Of a stretch of 53,325 nucleotides of DNA, positions 15,143 to 24,074 are shown piece by piece (the stretch's first letter is position 1; the number at the start of each line of letters is the position of its first letter). The notes below the pieces were generated by a model, which did not search any database, had not been told where the DNA came from, and saw nothing but the letters and a program-made list of their open reading frames with translations. The stretch lies in NCBI GenBank assembly GCA_029863605.1, contig JAOTVB010000003.1:84333-137657 (forward strand). Direction: 5' to 3'. The DNA is from Myxococcales bacterium. Its GTDB lineage: Bacteria; Myxococcota_A; Polyangia; Polyangiales; Houyiibacteriaceae. A program made the translations under genes and the position numbers.

Positions 15143-17777
15143 TGCCAGGTATCTCCTCCGGTATTATCAAGGATTCTTTCGCCGTGCGTTTCTCGAGTTC
15201 GGCAGCATGATGGATCGCGATCCCTCGAATGACTTCGCTTTGGTCTTCGATCATGGCGTTTACCGCCTCGTCGTACGACATCGGCCCGATCGATTCGCCG
15301 AGAGCAGCGGCTGCGAGGCTGGCTCGTCTCGTGGGAGCCTCCCCCTCATCGACCAACGCGAGCACCGCCTCTCGAAATGGTCCAGAGAGCGCGGCTTCGA
15401 GCACCTCGACGCTTGCGGCATGGAGCCGGAGGTTGTCGCTTCTCAGCCCTCGCCAGACCAACGTGAAGTTTTCCTCGGGATACTGAAGGCCCATCAACCA
15501 AAAGGAGCGTTCTAGCGTCGCGCGCTCTTTGTCGCGGAGGGCTACTTGGAGAAGCTCGCTGTCCGGAAGCTCTAGAGCACTGACGTTCTCGATCGAGGCA
15601 CGCCACTGAAGTACCGTCACCACGCGCAGCAGGTGCCCTCTGAGTTGGTCTCTGAGCAAGTCGATATCGAGCACCGTCGAAGGGTGAGTCGATTGCAAAC
15701 GCGCGAGGGCCTGCAAGATCTTGAATCGCACTGCGCCCTCGTTTTCGAGCTCCAAATGGCGGAGCAGGATCGATGCGGCTCGCTGTGGCTCGAAGCGGAT
15801 GATCGTGTGGGGAATCCTTCGCCGCACTTTGCGAGGAGTCGATGGATGCCCGAGTGCCTCGTCGACATAGTCGAGGGCTTTCGGCCCGATGGCGACCATC
15901 GCGCGTCGGGTCGCTTCTCGGAAGTCGGAGCTGCCGAGCAATGGCAACAGGAAAGGCAGGTATCGCAGGTCAGGGTTGCCCTCCATCGCGTGGAGGGTCT
16001 CGAGCTTGACCTCGGCGTCGTCGCTCTCGATGAGCCGAATCAAGGCGTTGTGGAAGACGTCGCCGCGCTCGTTCCGAATCGCTCGGGCCAACGAGTGCTG
16101 CATTTTCGTGTTGCCTTCCCTGATCCACTCGTCCAACCGGCTCGCGCGCGTCTCTGGTTCGATCGAGAGCAATCCGACGAGCGCGGTCGCCCTTACGATC
16201 GAAGCATCGAGGTCGAGCTTTTCCTCAAGCAACGCTCGGTCGGGATCCACCGCGGTCAACGCGCGCAATGCGGCCGCCTGGATATCCGGGTCTTCATCAC
16301 TCAGCATTCGGCGCGCGACCGGGACGAAGCGCTTGTCGGACGCCTCGGCAAAGGACTCGAAGGCACGAATTCTCACCTCCTTCGACGGGTGATAGAGAAC
16401 CAGCACCGGGATGAGGTCCTCTCGTCCGTGCGTGCTGAAGATGTCGATCGCTGCAAGAACTTCTTCGTCCTGCTCGCTGTTCAGAGCATTCAGAAGGGCC
16501 TCGAGTGAATGCAAGTCGAGCTCTTCGAGCTCGAGCCGGGTATCGATGACACCACTTCGTAGGCGGGATCGGAACTGCTCGACGTACTGACGGCGGGTCG
16601 ACATAATCGTCGCCAGCCATGCCGCGACCACAAAGAGAAGCGCGAAGCCGAAGTCCCGGTTCGTGAGCCCTAATCCCACCGCGGCCATGATCAGCACCGA
16701 GGCGACCGCTTGTCCGACGCGATGCCCAAAGACTTCGATGATCCCTTTGGCTCTTTCGCGTCGTCGGCTGTCGAGCGGCAAATACAGGACCTCGACCGAG
16801 CTCCGATAGAGCGTGTGACGAAGGCTTCCATCGAAGGCCTTGAGCGCAACGGCAAACAACAGGACGGGCCCAAGAGCGAGCCCCATCGCTCCTCCCATGA
16901 TCAGGACTGGCAGCAACGCCGAGCTTCGATGTGCGCCGAATCCACGCAGTAGCCATCCTGCTCCCACGAGTTGGACGATCAAAGCGACCGAATTGAGACC
17001 GAGGTAGAACCTTGCGAAGAACTGGCCGAGCCCCTCCGGCGGGATGTTGCTCGCGACCGTGCTCTTGAACACGTAGTCGACCACCGTCAGGGTGATCGTC
17101 CCTATCATCACCAGCAGCAAAAGCCTCGAAAGGTAACTGTCCCGGAGAAGCCAGCCTACCGATCGTTCTCGATCACCGAAAGGCGGATCCGTTCCGCCGC
17201 TCGTTCGGACTTTCCAGAGGAACGGTGTGCTTGCCGCAGATGCGAGGACAATCGCCGCAGCGACGACCAGCCCCGGAGGGTCGGTGACCCGAAGCAAGGT
17301 CTCGGCGACGAGAGAACCCAACATCGCGCCGGTCACGCCACCCGCGGCGATCGCCGGAAAGATGCGCTTCGCTTGGGTGACCGTCACCGCGTCGTCCAGC
17401 AACAGCCAGAACTCGATGAGCACGACCGTGACCAGCAACCCAGTCCAAACGTAGAACCCGAACGGCGCCCAAGGGCCGAGCTCCTCGAGCAGCGCCCAAA
17501 ACCCCAGCGTCACCAGGGAGCCTGCCAACAAGCTCACTGCCAGCAATGTCCGCCGATCCCGAATCCGGCCCAACACGCGCTCGTGGATCTTGAGCTCCAA
17601 GATCGCCAGGAGCGCGATCGCCAGATACGCCCATGGCAGCTGAGTCGCGGGCAAGCTCGCTAGAAACAGGACATCCCGCGCGGTCTCCATGACGGAGTGC
17701 GCAGCCATGATCGCGAGCAGGCCGATGAAGCCTACGGCAAGGTTCCTACGATCCTCGCGTCGGACGTCGAAACGCAT
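15135..17777 (-). CDS. Npt1/MFS-like transporter with C-terminal HEAT repeats
   Basis: An 880-residue protein in two halves. Residues about 10-405 contain roughly 12 membrane helices with the feel of the nucleotide (ATP/ADP) translocase branch of the MFS (AHSVMETARDVLFLASLP, AKRIFPAIAAGGVTGAMLGS, RSSVEVLYLPLDSRRRERAKG). Residues about 425-870 are helical repeats of HEAT type (for example LSDEDPDIQAAALRALTAVDPD). The transport substrate is unknown; a nucleotide or nucleotide-like compound is the family-based guess. The HEAT tail may bind a partner, and the obvious candidate is the overlapping cyclic-nucleotide-binding protein. ATG at 17777 is well placed but lacks a strong Shine-Dalgarno sequence. 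Confidence 0.72.
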   Translation of the reverse strand: MRFDVRREDRRNLAVGFIGLLAIMAAHSVMETARDVLFLASLPATQLPWAYLAIALLAILELKIHERVLGRIRDRRTLLAVSLLAGSLVTLGFWALLEELGPWAPFGFYVWTGLLVTVVLIEFWLLLDDAVTVTQAKRIFPAIAAGGVTGAMLGSLVAETLLRVTDPPGLVVAAAIVLASAASTPFLWKVRTSGGTDPPFGDRERSVGWLLRDSYLSRLLLLVMIGTITLTVVDYVFKSTVASNIPPEGLGQFFARFYLGLNSVALIVQLVGAGWLLRGFGAHRSSALLPVLIMGGAMGLALGPVLLFAVALKAFDGSLRHTLYRSSVEVLYLPLDSRRRERAKGIIEVFGHRVGQAVASVLIMAAVGLGLTNRDFGFALLFVVAAWLATIMSTRRQYVEQFRSRLRSGVIDTRLELEELDLHSLEALLNALNSEQDEEVLAAIDIFSTHGREDLIPVLVLYHPSKEVRIRAFESFAEASDKRFVPVARRMLSDEDPDIQAAALRALTAVDPDRALLEEKLDLDASIVRATALVGLLSIEPETRASRLDEWIREGNTKMQHSLARAIRNERGDVFHNALIRLIESDDAEVKLETLHAMEGNPDLRYLPFLLPLLGSSDFREATRRAMVAIGPKALDYVDEALGHPSTPRKVRRRIPHTIIRFEPQRAASILLRHLELENEGAVRFKILQALARLQSTHPSTVLDIDLLRDQLRGHLLRVVTVLQWRASIENVSALELPDSELLQVALRDKERATLERSFWLMGLQYPEENFTLVWRGLRSDNLRLHAASVEVLEAALSGPFREAVLALVDEGEAPTRRASLAAAALGESIGPMSYDEAVNAMIEDQSEVIRGIAIHHAAELEKRTAKESLIIPEEIPGIA

Positions 17778-17811
17778 CGTCAGGGAAAGCTAACGTCAAA
17801 AGTGCAACCCG

Positions 17812-18714
17812 TCATTTCCCGGACCGAACTGATTCGAGCTCTTCGAGGGATCGCGGCCAGTCGCCTTTGAGAAGCCGCGAAAGCGAGCGGTCGGCGAGCA
17901 GCTTGCCGCCGGTTTGGCAGGTCGCGCAGTAATTGGTCTCCCGGTCGGCGAATACGATTCGTTGAATGGGGTCGCCGCAGACCGGGCACGGCTCGCCGTA
18001 TTTTCCATGCGCGGCCATCTCCGGTCGGAATGCGGTTACCTTTTCCGGGAACCCCCCTCCGTTTTGTTGTTGGAGGCGGATCACCCATTGTCGAAGGACC
18101 TCGCGTGTTGCGTCGTAGAGCTGACGCAACTGCTTTTCACTCAAGCGCTGCGTCCAAATCAAGGGAGAGAGCTTGGCCCGATGCAGGATCTCATCCGAGT
18201 ATGCGTTTCCAATCCCGCTGAAGATTCGCGGGTCGGTGAGGCCGCGCTTGACGGTATGGTTGTGCTCCGTCAGCGCGTCGCGGAAGGCCTTGAAGTCGAT
18301 CTCGAGCGGCTCGATGCCTCCGGGGTCGTGCGCATCCAAAGCGTCCTCCCCTCGACAGAAATACAAAGCCGCGCGCTTTTTCTTGCTGGCTTCGGTCAAG
18401 AGAAGAGTCCCTCCGTCGAAATCGAACGCGGCGAGCCCCAACCGCCTAGGGATCTTCGCCCGAGCGCCCTTCCAGCGGAGCCTTCCCGCGATCATCAAGT
18501 GCAGCACTATGAAGAGGTCTTCTTCGAGCACGAAGACGAGCCGCTTTCCGAGCCGCCGAAGATCGATGACTCGCTTACCAACGACGTCCTCGACCGGCGG
18601 GTCGACACTCCGCAACAAGAACGGGGAAGCCAGCCGAAACTCGTTCAGAACCTGGCCGACCACCCGCGGGCGGAGCGCGTGCAGGTAGAGCTCGATGTCA
18701 GGAAGCTCGGGCAT
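17812..18714 (-). CDS. mutM: Formamidopyrimidine-DNA glycosylase (Fpg/MutM type)
   Basis: A 300-residue base-excision repair glycosylase/AP lyase. It starts MPELPDIE with the catalytic N-terminal Pro and Glu, has the helix-two-turn-helix region (GIGNAYSDEILHRAKLSP), and ends with a zinc finger CPVC...CATCQ. The frame is open further upstream but only the ATG at 18712-18714 restores the invariant PELP start. It removes 8-oxoguanine and ring-opened purines; endonuclease VIII-like specificity cannot be excluded. It begins 2 bases after the dppC stop, an odd operon partner for two peptide permeases. MutY lies 29 kb away in this window, so both enzymes of the oxidised-guanine system are present. 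Confidence 0.9.
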   Translation of the reverse strand: MPELPDIELYLHALRPRVVGQVLNEFRLASPFLLRSVDPPVEDVVGKRVIDLRRLGKRLVFVLEEDLFIVLHLMIAGRLRWKGARAKIPRRLGLAAFDFDGGTLLLTEASKKKRAALYFCRGEDALDAHDPGGIEPLEIDFKAFRDALTEHNHTVKRGLTDPRIFSGIGNAYSDEILHRAKLSPLIWTQRLSEKQLRQLYDATREVLRQWVIRLQQQNGGGFPEKVTAFRPEMAAHGKYGEPCPVCGDPIQRIVFADRETNYCATCQTGGKLLADRSLSRLLKGDWPRSLEELESVRSGK

Positions 18715-18716
18715 GG

Positions 18717-19535
18717 TTATCGTAGACGCGGGTCGATTCGATCCCGCAACCAGTCGCCGGTGAGGTTGAATCCGAGAACGGTCAGCGCGATCGCTCCCCC
18801 GGAGAAGAGCGCAACGTGAGGAAATCGCAAGAGAACGCTCGTGCCCTGGTCGAGCAGCGCTCCCCAGGAGACCGCCTTTCCAGGGCCTAACCCGAGGAAA
18901 GAGAGCGTCGACTCGGCGAGAATGACCACCCCGAGGCCCGTCGTCGCTTGAATCACGAGCGGCCCGAGGAGGTTGGGAATCACGTGTCGCCGTAACACTT
19001 GGTTCGTTGGAACGCCTAGCGCCCTCGCCGCTTCGACGAATTCGCGCTCTCGGAGGCTCAGTGTCTCGGCGCGTGCCAGGCGCGCGTAGAGTACCCATCC
19101 GTTCACCACCAGGGCAACGATCAGGTGTATCAGCCCCGGCCTCGCGACCAACGCGAGAACCGCAATGTTGAGTACGATCGCCGGAAACGCCTGAACCAGA
19201 TCCGCGATGCCGGTGATCACGTGGTCGGTCAGGCGACCGAAGTAGCCCGCCCAAGCGCCAAGTATTGTGCCGACGACGACCGAGATGCCCACCACGACGG
19301 TCCCCACGATGGCGGCCAGTCGTGCTCCGTACAACAGCGCGCTCAAGATGTCGATGCCGTTATCGCCAGTCCCCAAGAGATGGGTCCAAGACGGCGATTC
19401 ATACTCGTGGGCGAGATCGATAGTAAGGGGGTCATAGGGCGCGATCCAAGGTCCGATCAGCCCGAGTACGAAGAACGCGACCACGATCATGAGGCCGAAC
19501 GGGGTCTTTCTGAGCCGGTGACGCAACCGACTCAT
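18717..19535 (-). CDS. ABC transporter permease, DppC/OppC type
   Basis: A 272-residue inner-membrane permease. The ATG at 19533-19535 overlaps the dppB-like stop as ATGA; the open frame extends 30 codons upstream without family similarity. It has the N-terminal OppC_N helix ([22 protein letters not shown]), [19 protein letters not shown], and the EAA loop [25 protein letters not shown]. It pairs with the upstream permease to import peptides, nickel or similar solutes. No solute-binding protein or ATPase gene accompanies it. Confidence 0.9.
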   Translation of the reverse strand: MSRLRHRLRKTPFGLMIVVAFFVLGLIGPWIAPYDPLTIDLAHEYESPSWTHLLGTGDNGIDILSALLYGARLAAIVGTVVVGISVVVGTILGAWAGYFGRLTDHVITGIADLVQAFPAIVLNIAVLALVARPGLIHLIVALVVNGWVLYARLARAETLSLREREFVEAARALGVPTNQVLRRHVIPNLLGPLVIQATTGLGVVILAESTLSFLGLGPGKAVSWGALLDQGTSVLLRFPHVALFSGGAIALTVLGFNLTGDWLRDRIDPRLR

Positions 19536-20473
19536 GACAACCTCACCCGAGGATCGACCAGGCCGTAGGCCAAGTCGACGATGAGGTTTACGCCTACGTA
19601 GATCACTGCGATGACCAGCACGCATCCCTGCACGACGGGAATGTCGCGAGAAAAGAACGACTCTAGGAACAAGGTGCCCAGGCCAGGGCGCTCGAAGATC
19701 TTCTCGGTGACTACGGTTCCAGAGAGAAGCGCACCCAGTTGAGCCGCGCCGATCGTCATCACCGGCAAAAGCGCGTTTCGAAGAGCGTGCCGAAGCAAGA
19801 GTGCGAAGGACGGCACCCCACGCGCTCGCGCCGCCGTGATGTACTGCTGCTGGAGCACTTCGATCATCGCCGCCCGGGTTTGGCGCGTGAGCACTGCTGC
19901 GAGCGCCGTGCCCACGGTAAGTGCTGGCAGGATGAGAGCCTCCGGCCCGGCGAGATCATCCCCCGGCAAGGGTAGCCACCGAAGCTTCACTCCAAACGCC
20001 AAGATCAGGAGAGGCCCGAGCCAGATATTCGGAATCGCGAGCCCGGCGACCGCCACCGTGGAGGCGACCTTGTCCCAGGCTCTGCCGGCTTGTGCGGCAG
20101 CGATCGTCCCCAAGGGAATGGCGACGAACCAGGCCACCAACAATGCCGCAAGCGCGAGGATGATCGTGTAAGGAAACACTTCGCGTACCAACGACCACAC
20201 CGACCGATCGGGCTTTCGAAACGAAGTCCCCATGGTGCCGTCGAGCATCTCGCCGAAGAACGACAAGTATTGCTCGGCGATGGGCCGATCGAGGTTGAGC
20301 GTGCGACGAAGCTCGGCCTTTTCTTCGGGCCCGGCCTGATCTCCGAGGATCGCTTCGACCGGATCACCGGGTATCAAACGAACCAATAGGAAGACGATCG
20401 TCACCAGTCCGACGACGGTCAGGAGCGCGCGCAGAAGGCGGCCCGCCAGGTACCGTACCAGGCCCGGGGACAT
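19532..20473 (-). CDS. ABC transporter permease, DppB/OppB type
   Basis: A 313-residue permease with about six membrane helices. Family marks are RLLRALLTVVGLVTIVFLLVRLIPGDPVEAILG at the N-terminus, GTSFRKPDRSVWSLV, the EAA loop (QQYITAARARGVPSFALLLRHALRNALLPV), and the C-terminal [14 protein letters not shown]. It forms a heterodimer with the next gene product. The substrate of the Dpp/Opp family here is unknown. The gene starts 18 bases after the lipoprotein gene. Confidence 0.9.
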   Translation of the reverse strand: MSPGLVRYLAGRLLRALLTVVGLVTIVFLLVRLIPGDPVEAILGDQAGPEEKAELRRTLNLDRPIAEQYLSFFGEMLDGTMGTSFRKPDRSVWSLVREVFPYTIILALAALLVAWFVAIPLGTIAAAQAGRAWDKVASTVAVAGLAIPNIWLGPLLILAFGVKLRWLPLPGDDLAGPEALILPALTVGTALAAVLTRQTRAAMIEVLQQQYITAARARGVPSFALLLRHALRNALLPVMTIGAAQLGALLSGTVVTEKIFERPGLGTLFLESFFSRDIPVVQGCVLVIAVIYVGVNLIVDLAYGLVDPRVRLS

Positions 20474-20491
20474 ACGCGGACCATACTACGC

Positions 20492-20974
20492 TTATTGTGC
20501 GTCGGTGTCGGGTTCTACGCCGGCGTCCCGCACGGCCAAGGCGGGCACGTCCACGAGCGCCGCGCAGATCATCGCCGACGCCTTCTCGTCTTCGAGGTCG
20601 ATGGTACGTGCGATACGCTCTTCTTCGGGCAGCTCCACTTCCGAGCGCGTGCCTTCCCGAGTGATCTGGCTCGGCGATGCGCACAGGTAGGCCGTGCGGC
20701 AATCGCCATCGCGCGAGCACGGCTTCATGCACCAGGTTTCCGCCGTTCGGCTCGGGATGAAACGCCATTCGACGCATATGGATCGCCCGGGACAGGTATC
20801 GGCATTGCAGCCCACGACCGTGCAATAGCCACCGGGTTGCGCGCGATCGCACTGACGCTCGCCAGTGGCCGAGCAATCCGTGGAACTTCCGCAACTGTCC
20901 CCAATGCCGGGTTGGCAGCCCCCTACGACGAACCCCGCGAGCGCCAGGAGCGATAAGACAAACAAACGGCTCAT
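20492..20974 (-). CDS. Cysteine-rich putative lipoprotein
   Basis: A 160-residue protein from ATG at 20972-20974 with a lipoprotein signal (MSRLFVLSLLALAGFVVGGC, lipid-modified Cys20). The mature part is rich in Cys (about ten), in a spacing like the small disulfide-rich repeats common in myxobacterial lipoproteins (GDSCGSSTDCSATGERQC, CSRDGDCRTAYLC). An upstream ATG at 20992 is possible but would give an atypical signal. It probably sits in the periplasm or outer membrane; its place before dppB hints at a substrate-handling role, which is only inference. Confidence 0.7.
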   Translation of the reverse strand: MSRLFVLSLLALAGFVVGGCQPGIGDSCGSSTDCSATGERQCDRAQPGGYCTVVGCNADTCPGRSICVEWRFIPSRTAETWCMKPCSRDGDCRTAYLCASPSQITREGTRSEVELPEEERIARTIDLEDEKASAMICAALVDVPALAVRDAGVEPDTDAQ

Positions 20975-21059
20975 TCTCGGCCGCCCGAGCATACGGGACG
21001 ATTTGCCTAACTGCCAATCGCTCTGCGTCTTTGCCAATGAGTGGTAGATTCTCCTGGCA

Positions 21060-23174
21060 TTGCGGGTTCTTTGGCTGGGGGCTGGGTTCGCATGGCTGGT
21101 TTGCGCTGTGGCGCTTGCCGCGGGCGGTCTCGATCGCGTCGCCTCGTTGGTGCGGGCGGGCGAGGCTCGGGCCGCGCTTCGCGAGATCGATCAGCTCCCG
21201 CAGTCCGATCGGGATGCCGACTCCGTTCGTTATCTCCAGGGTCGCCTCCTCTTGGATGTCGGTCGCCCCTGCGATGCGATGGACAAGCTTGCCCAGACCC
21301 CCGCCTCCCTTCCAACTTCGATGCGGACAGACTCGCTTCGGCGGTGGGCGATCGCTGCCTCGCGATGCGGCCGCTGCGCCGAAGCCCGGCCGATCTTGCT
21401 GGGTCTGGCATCGGGCAACACCGCGGTGACCCGCCACGATCGCGTGATCGCCGCTGACTGCGCCGTTCGGCTGGGCGAGCTCGATACCGCCGCCCAAGAG
21501 CTCGAGCGCTTGACGCAGCGCAATCGAAACGGAGAGGACCGCGTCGCGCTCCTCATCATGCTTTCAGACGTTTACCTCCGGCTCGACCGCCTCGACGCTG
21601 CTCGCCAGGCGGCCCGGCGCGGGTGGATCGCGGCCGTGCAGCCGCATCAGCAGGATGCTGCGCAGAAGCTCGAAGAGCTTGGTGCGCCGACGGCAAGCGA
21701 TCGTGTAGAGCGGGCCGAGTCCTTGATGGAAGCGCGCCGGTTTTCGAAAGCGGTCGCAGAGTTAGAGGCGATCGAGGTAGACGATGACGATGATCTCGAT
21801 GAACGTTGGCACCACGCGTACGGCATGGCCCTCTTTCGGATGCGATCCCGTTACGCGGACGCGGCTCGGGTGCTTCGAAAGTCCGCGGCGCTTGGAGGCA
21901 CGCACGAGGTCGAAGACGCTTTCCACGCCGCCCGTGCTCTTTCGCGCGCCGATTACGACGCTCGCGCCGTCGGTGCATACCGGCGGTTCGCGCGGCGCCA
22001 TCCAAAAAGCAGCCGCGCGCCTGAAGCAAGGTTTCTGGCGGCTTGGCTCGAGATACGGATGGGTCGCGCGAGCGGCGAGCAACACATGGAGCGCTTGCTC
22101 AAAGGGAAGTATCAACTCCGAGGGAGGTGGCGGCGCGCCGCCCTCTGGGAGCTCGGGTTTCGCGCTTTCGAAAAGAAGAGATACTCACGGGCCGTTCGAT
22201 ATCTTTCGCAATATACGAAGCTCGCGACCACCTCGATGGATGAGGCACGCGGGCTCTATTGGCTTGGTCGTTCTTACCGACGTGGGCCCAGGGCGGTCGA
22301 GGCGTATCGTGAGGCGATCGACGTCGAGCCGCTCCATTGGTACGCGGTCTTGGCGGCAGCCCGGCTCGCGCGGCTCAAAGTGAAGCCCCCCGGGCCCTTC
22401 GAGAAGGCGAGCGCCACCGACGCACCGATCGACGTCGAGCAGCCGTTCCCACTCCCTTCGACCTTCGAAGCATACCGCGAGCTCGGGCTCGACAGCGACG
22501 GAGTAGCTTGGCTCATCGAGCACGAAAACGAGCTCGTTTCGGACTATCCGCGCGCCCAGCGGATACCCCTCCTTGCAGCGATGTATCACGACGTCGGCGC
22601 ATATCGTGAGGGGCTTCGTGTCGCTCGTCGTCGGATGGTCTATTTGCATACCGATCCGAAAGACCAGCGGTGGTGGTGGAACGCCGCGTACCCGATGCCG
22701 TGGATTTCGATCGTCGATGAGCATCGGGGCGAGCTTCCAAGAGCTCTGATCTACGCGACGATGCGACAGGAAAGCGGCTATCGCCCCGAAGTCGTGAGTC
22801 ACGCTGGGGCGGTCGGGTTGATGCAGGTGATGCCTGAGGTCGCAACGCGGATCGCAGGCCAACCAATCACGAGGCGCATGCTCGAATCGCCCGAACACAA
22901 CATTCCGCTGGGCGTCGCCGAAATGGCCGCGCTCGCCGCTGACTTCGGCGATGTCTATCCGCTGAGCATCGCTGCCTACAACGCTGGCAAGAAACGTGTA
23001 AACCGTTGGCTTCGCGATAGCCGACGCATGGAGCTCGATCGCTTTGTCGAGCGAATTCCATTCAACGAGACCCGCAACTATGTGCGGCGCGTCACCACCC
23101 ACTACGCGCGCTACATGTACCTCGACAATCCCGAGTGGGGCTGGCCGACGCTGCCCCGGTTCGTTAACCCCTGA
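21060..23174 (+). CDS. Soluble lytic murein transglycosylase with helical repeats
   Basis: A 704-residue periplasmic protein. A signal sequence (MRVLWLGAGFAWLVCAVALA) is followed by about 500 residues of TPR-like helical repeats, then an SLT domain: ALIYATMRQESGYRPEVVSHAGAVGLMQ with catalytic Glu571, and IAAYNAGKKRVNRWL. It matches the Slt70 layout of a doughnut of helices plus catalytic domain. It cleaves the glycan strands of peptidoglycan with anhydro-MurNAc formation. The start codon is TTG and the Shine-Dalgarno match is weak; the signal peptide supports it. It is divergent from the lipoprotein gene, with an 85-base gap. Confidence 0.88.
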   Translation: MRVLWLGAGFAWLVCAVALAAGGLDRVASLVRAGEARAALREIDQLPQSDRDADSVRYLQGRLLLDVGRPCDAMDKLAQTPASLPTSMRTDSLRRWAIAASRCGRCAEARPILLGLASGNTAVTRHDRVIAADCAVRLGELDTAAQELERLTQRNRNGEDRVALLIMLSDVYLRLDRLDAARQAARRGWIAAVQPHQQDAAQKLEELGAPTASDRVERAESLMEARRFSKAVAELEAIEVDDDDDLDERWHHAYGMALFRMRSRYADAARVLRKSAALGGTHEVEDAFHAARALSRADYDARAVGAYRRFARRHPKSSRAPEARFLAAWLEIRMGRASGEQHMERLLKGKYQLRGRWRRAALWELGFRAFEKKRYSRAVRYLSQYTKLATTSMDEARGLYWLGRSYRRGPRAVEAYREAIDVEPLHWYAVLAAARLARLKVKPPGPFEKASATDAPIDVEQPFPLPSTFEAYRELGLDSDGVAWLIEHENELVSDYPRAQRIPLLAAMYHDVGAYREGLRVARRRMVYLHTDPKDQRWWWNAAYPMPWISIVDEHRGELPRALIYATMRQESGYRPEVVSHAGAVGLMQVMPEVATRIAGQPITRRMLESPEHNIPLGVAEMAALAADFGDVYPLSIAAYNAGKKRVNRWLRDSRRMELDRFVERIPFNETRNYVRRVTTHYARYMYLDNPEWGWPTLPRFVNP

Positions 23175-23283
23175 TTTGCTGCTGGGAGCTGCTTCAATCG
23201 ATCGTTCGCCCCGTTTCGGGTTGCTCACGTTCGCGTCGAAGGCCAAAGAGAGCCGGGGCGATTCGATAGGTGTGTGAACCTCT

Positions 23284-24060
23284 ATGAACTTTGTCGCAGC
23301 AGGGATCTCGGATGTCGGGCGTCAGAGAGAACACAATGAGGACAGCTTTTGCATCCTGTCGAAGCACCGACTCTTCGTAGTGGCCGACGGGATGGGTGGC
23401 CACCGCGCAGGCGATATCGCGAGCCGAATGGCGACCGCCGAGATCTCGACGTTCTTCGACGTAACCGAAGCGCGTGACGGTGAGCCCTCGGACTGGCCTC
23501 TAGAGCTCGATTCACGACTTACGGCCGAGCAGAATCGCTTGGTTTCGGCGGTGAAGGTCGCCAACCAACGGATCTTTCAGGCCTCGATTCGTAATCAGGC
23601 GGTGCAGGGCATGGGTACCACAGTCGTCGGAGCCCTACTCGCCAGACAGGATCGCAAAATGCACATCGCTCACGTGGGCGATAGTCGCGCTTATAGGATT
23701 CGCGGCGGGGACATCGCCCAGCTCACGCGTGACCACTCGCTTCTCAACGACTATCTGCTCGTTATGCCCAATTTGACCGACTCGGAAAAAGGCCGCCTCC
23801 CAACCAACGTGATCACGCGCGCCCTCGGGATGCAGGACGGTGTTGCGGTCGACCTTTACTTCGAGCGGGTCGAGCCGGGGGATACATACGTGCTCTGCTC
23901 CGATGGCCTAAGCGGCATGGTGAGCGACGAAAGGATTCTCGAGATCGTTCGTGATGCGGACACCGATGTCGAATCCGCTGCGAAAACGCTGATCTCCGAG
24001 GCCAACGACAAGGGTGGCGAAGACAACATCACCGTCGTCGTCGTCCGCATCACCGAGTGA
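23284..24060 (+). CDS. PP2C-family serine/threonine protein phosphatase
   Basis: A 258-residue metal-dependent phosphatase. Key motifs are SDVGRQREHNEDSF (Asp for metal), VVADGMGGHRAGDIASR, GMGTTVVGALL, HVGDSRAYRIRGG, LCSDGLSGMV and GGEDNITVVVV, all with the expected metal-binding Asp residues. Bacterial members reverse Hanks-type kinase phosphorylation. No kinase gene of that type is in the window, although a secreted four-jointed-like kinase is. It ends 14 bases from the convergent ggt gene. Confidence 0.93.
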   Translation: MNFVAAGISDVGRQREHNEDSFCILSKHRLFVVADGMGGHRAGDIASRMATAEISTFFDVTEARDGEPSDWPLELDSRLTAEQNRLVSAVKVANQRIFQASIRNQAVQGMGTTVVGALLARQDRKMHIAHVGDSRAYRIRGGDIAQLTRDHSLLNDYLLVMPNLTDSEKGRLPTNVITRALGMQDGVAVDLYFERVEPGDTYVLCSDGLSGMVSDERILEIVRDADTDVESAAKTLISEANDKGGEDNITVVVVRITE

Positions 24061-24074
24061 GCGGCGAACGCCGG

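Noticed and set aside
18715..19254. Long upstream extension of mutM
   Set aside because: Fpg enzymes need the exact N-terminal Pro after Met, which only the ATG at 18714 gives; the extension overlaps dppC.
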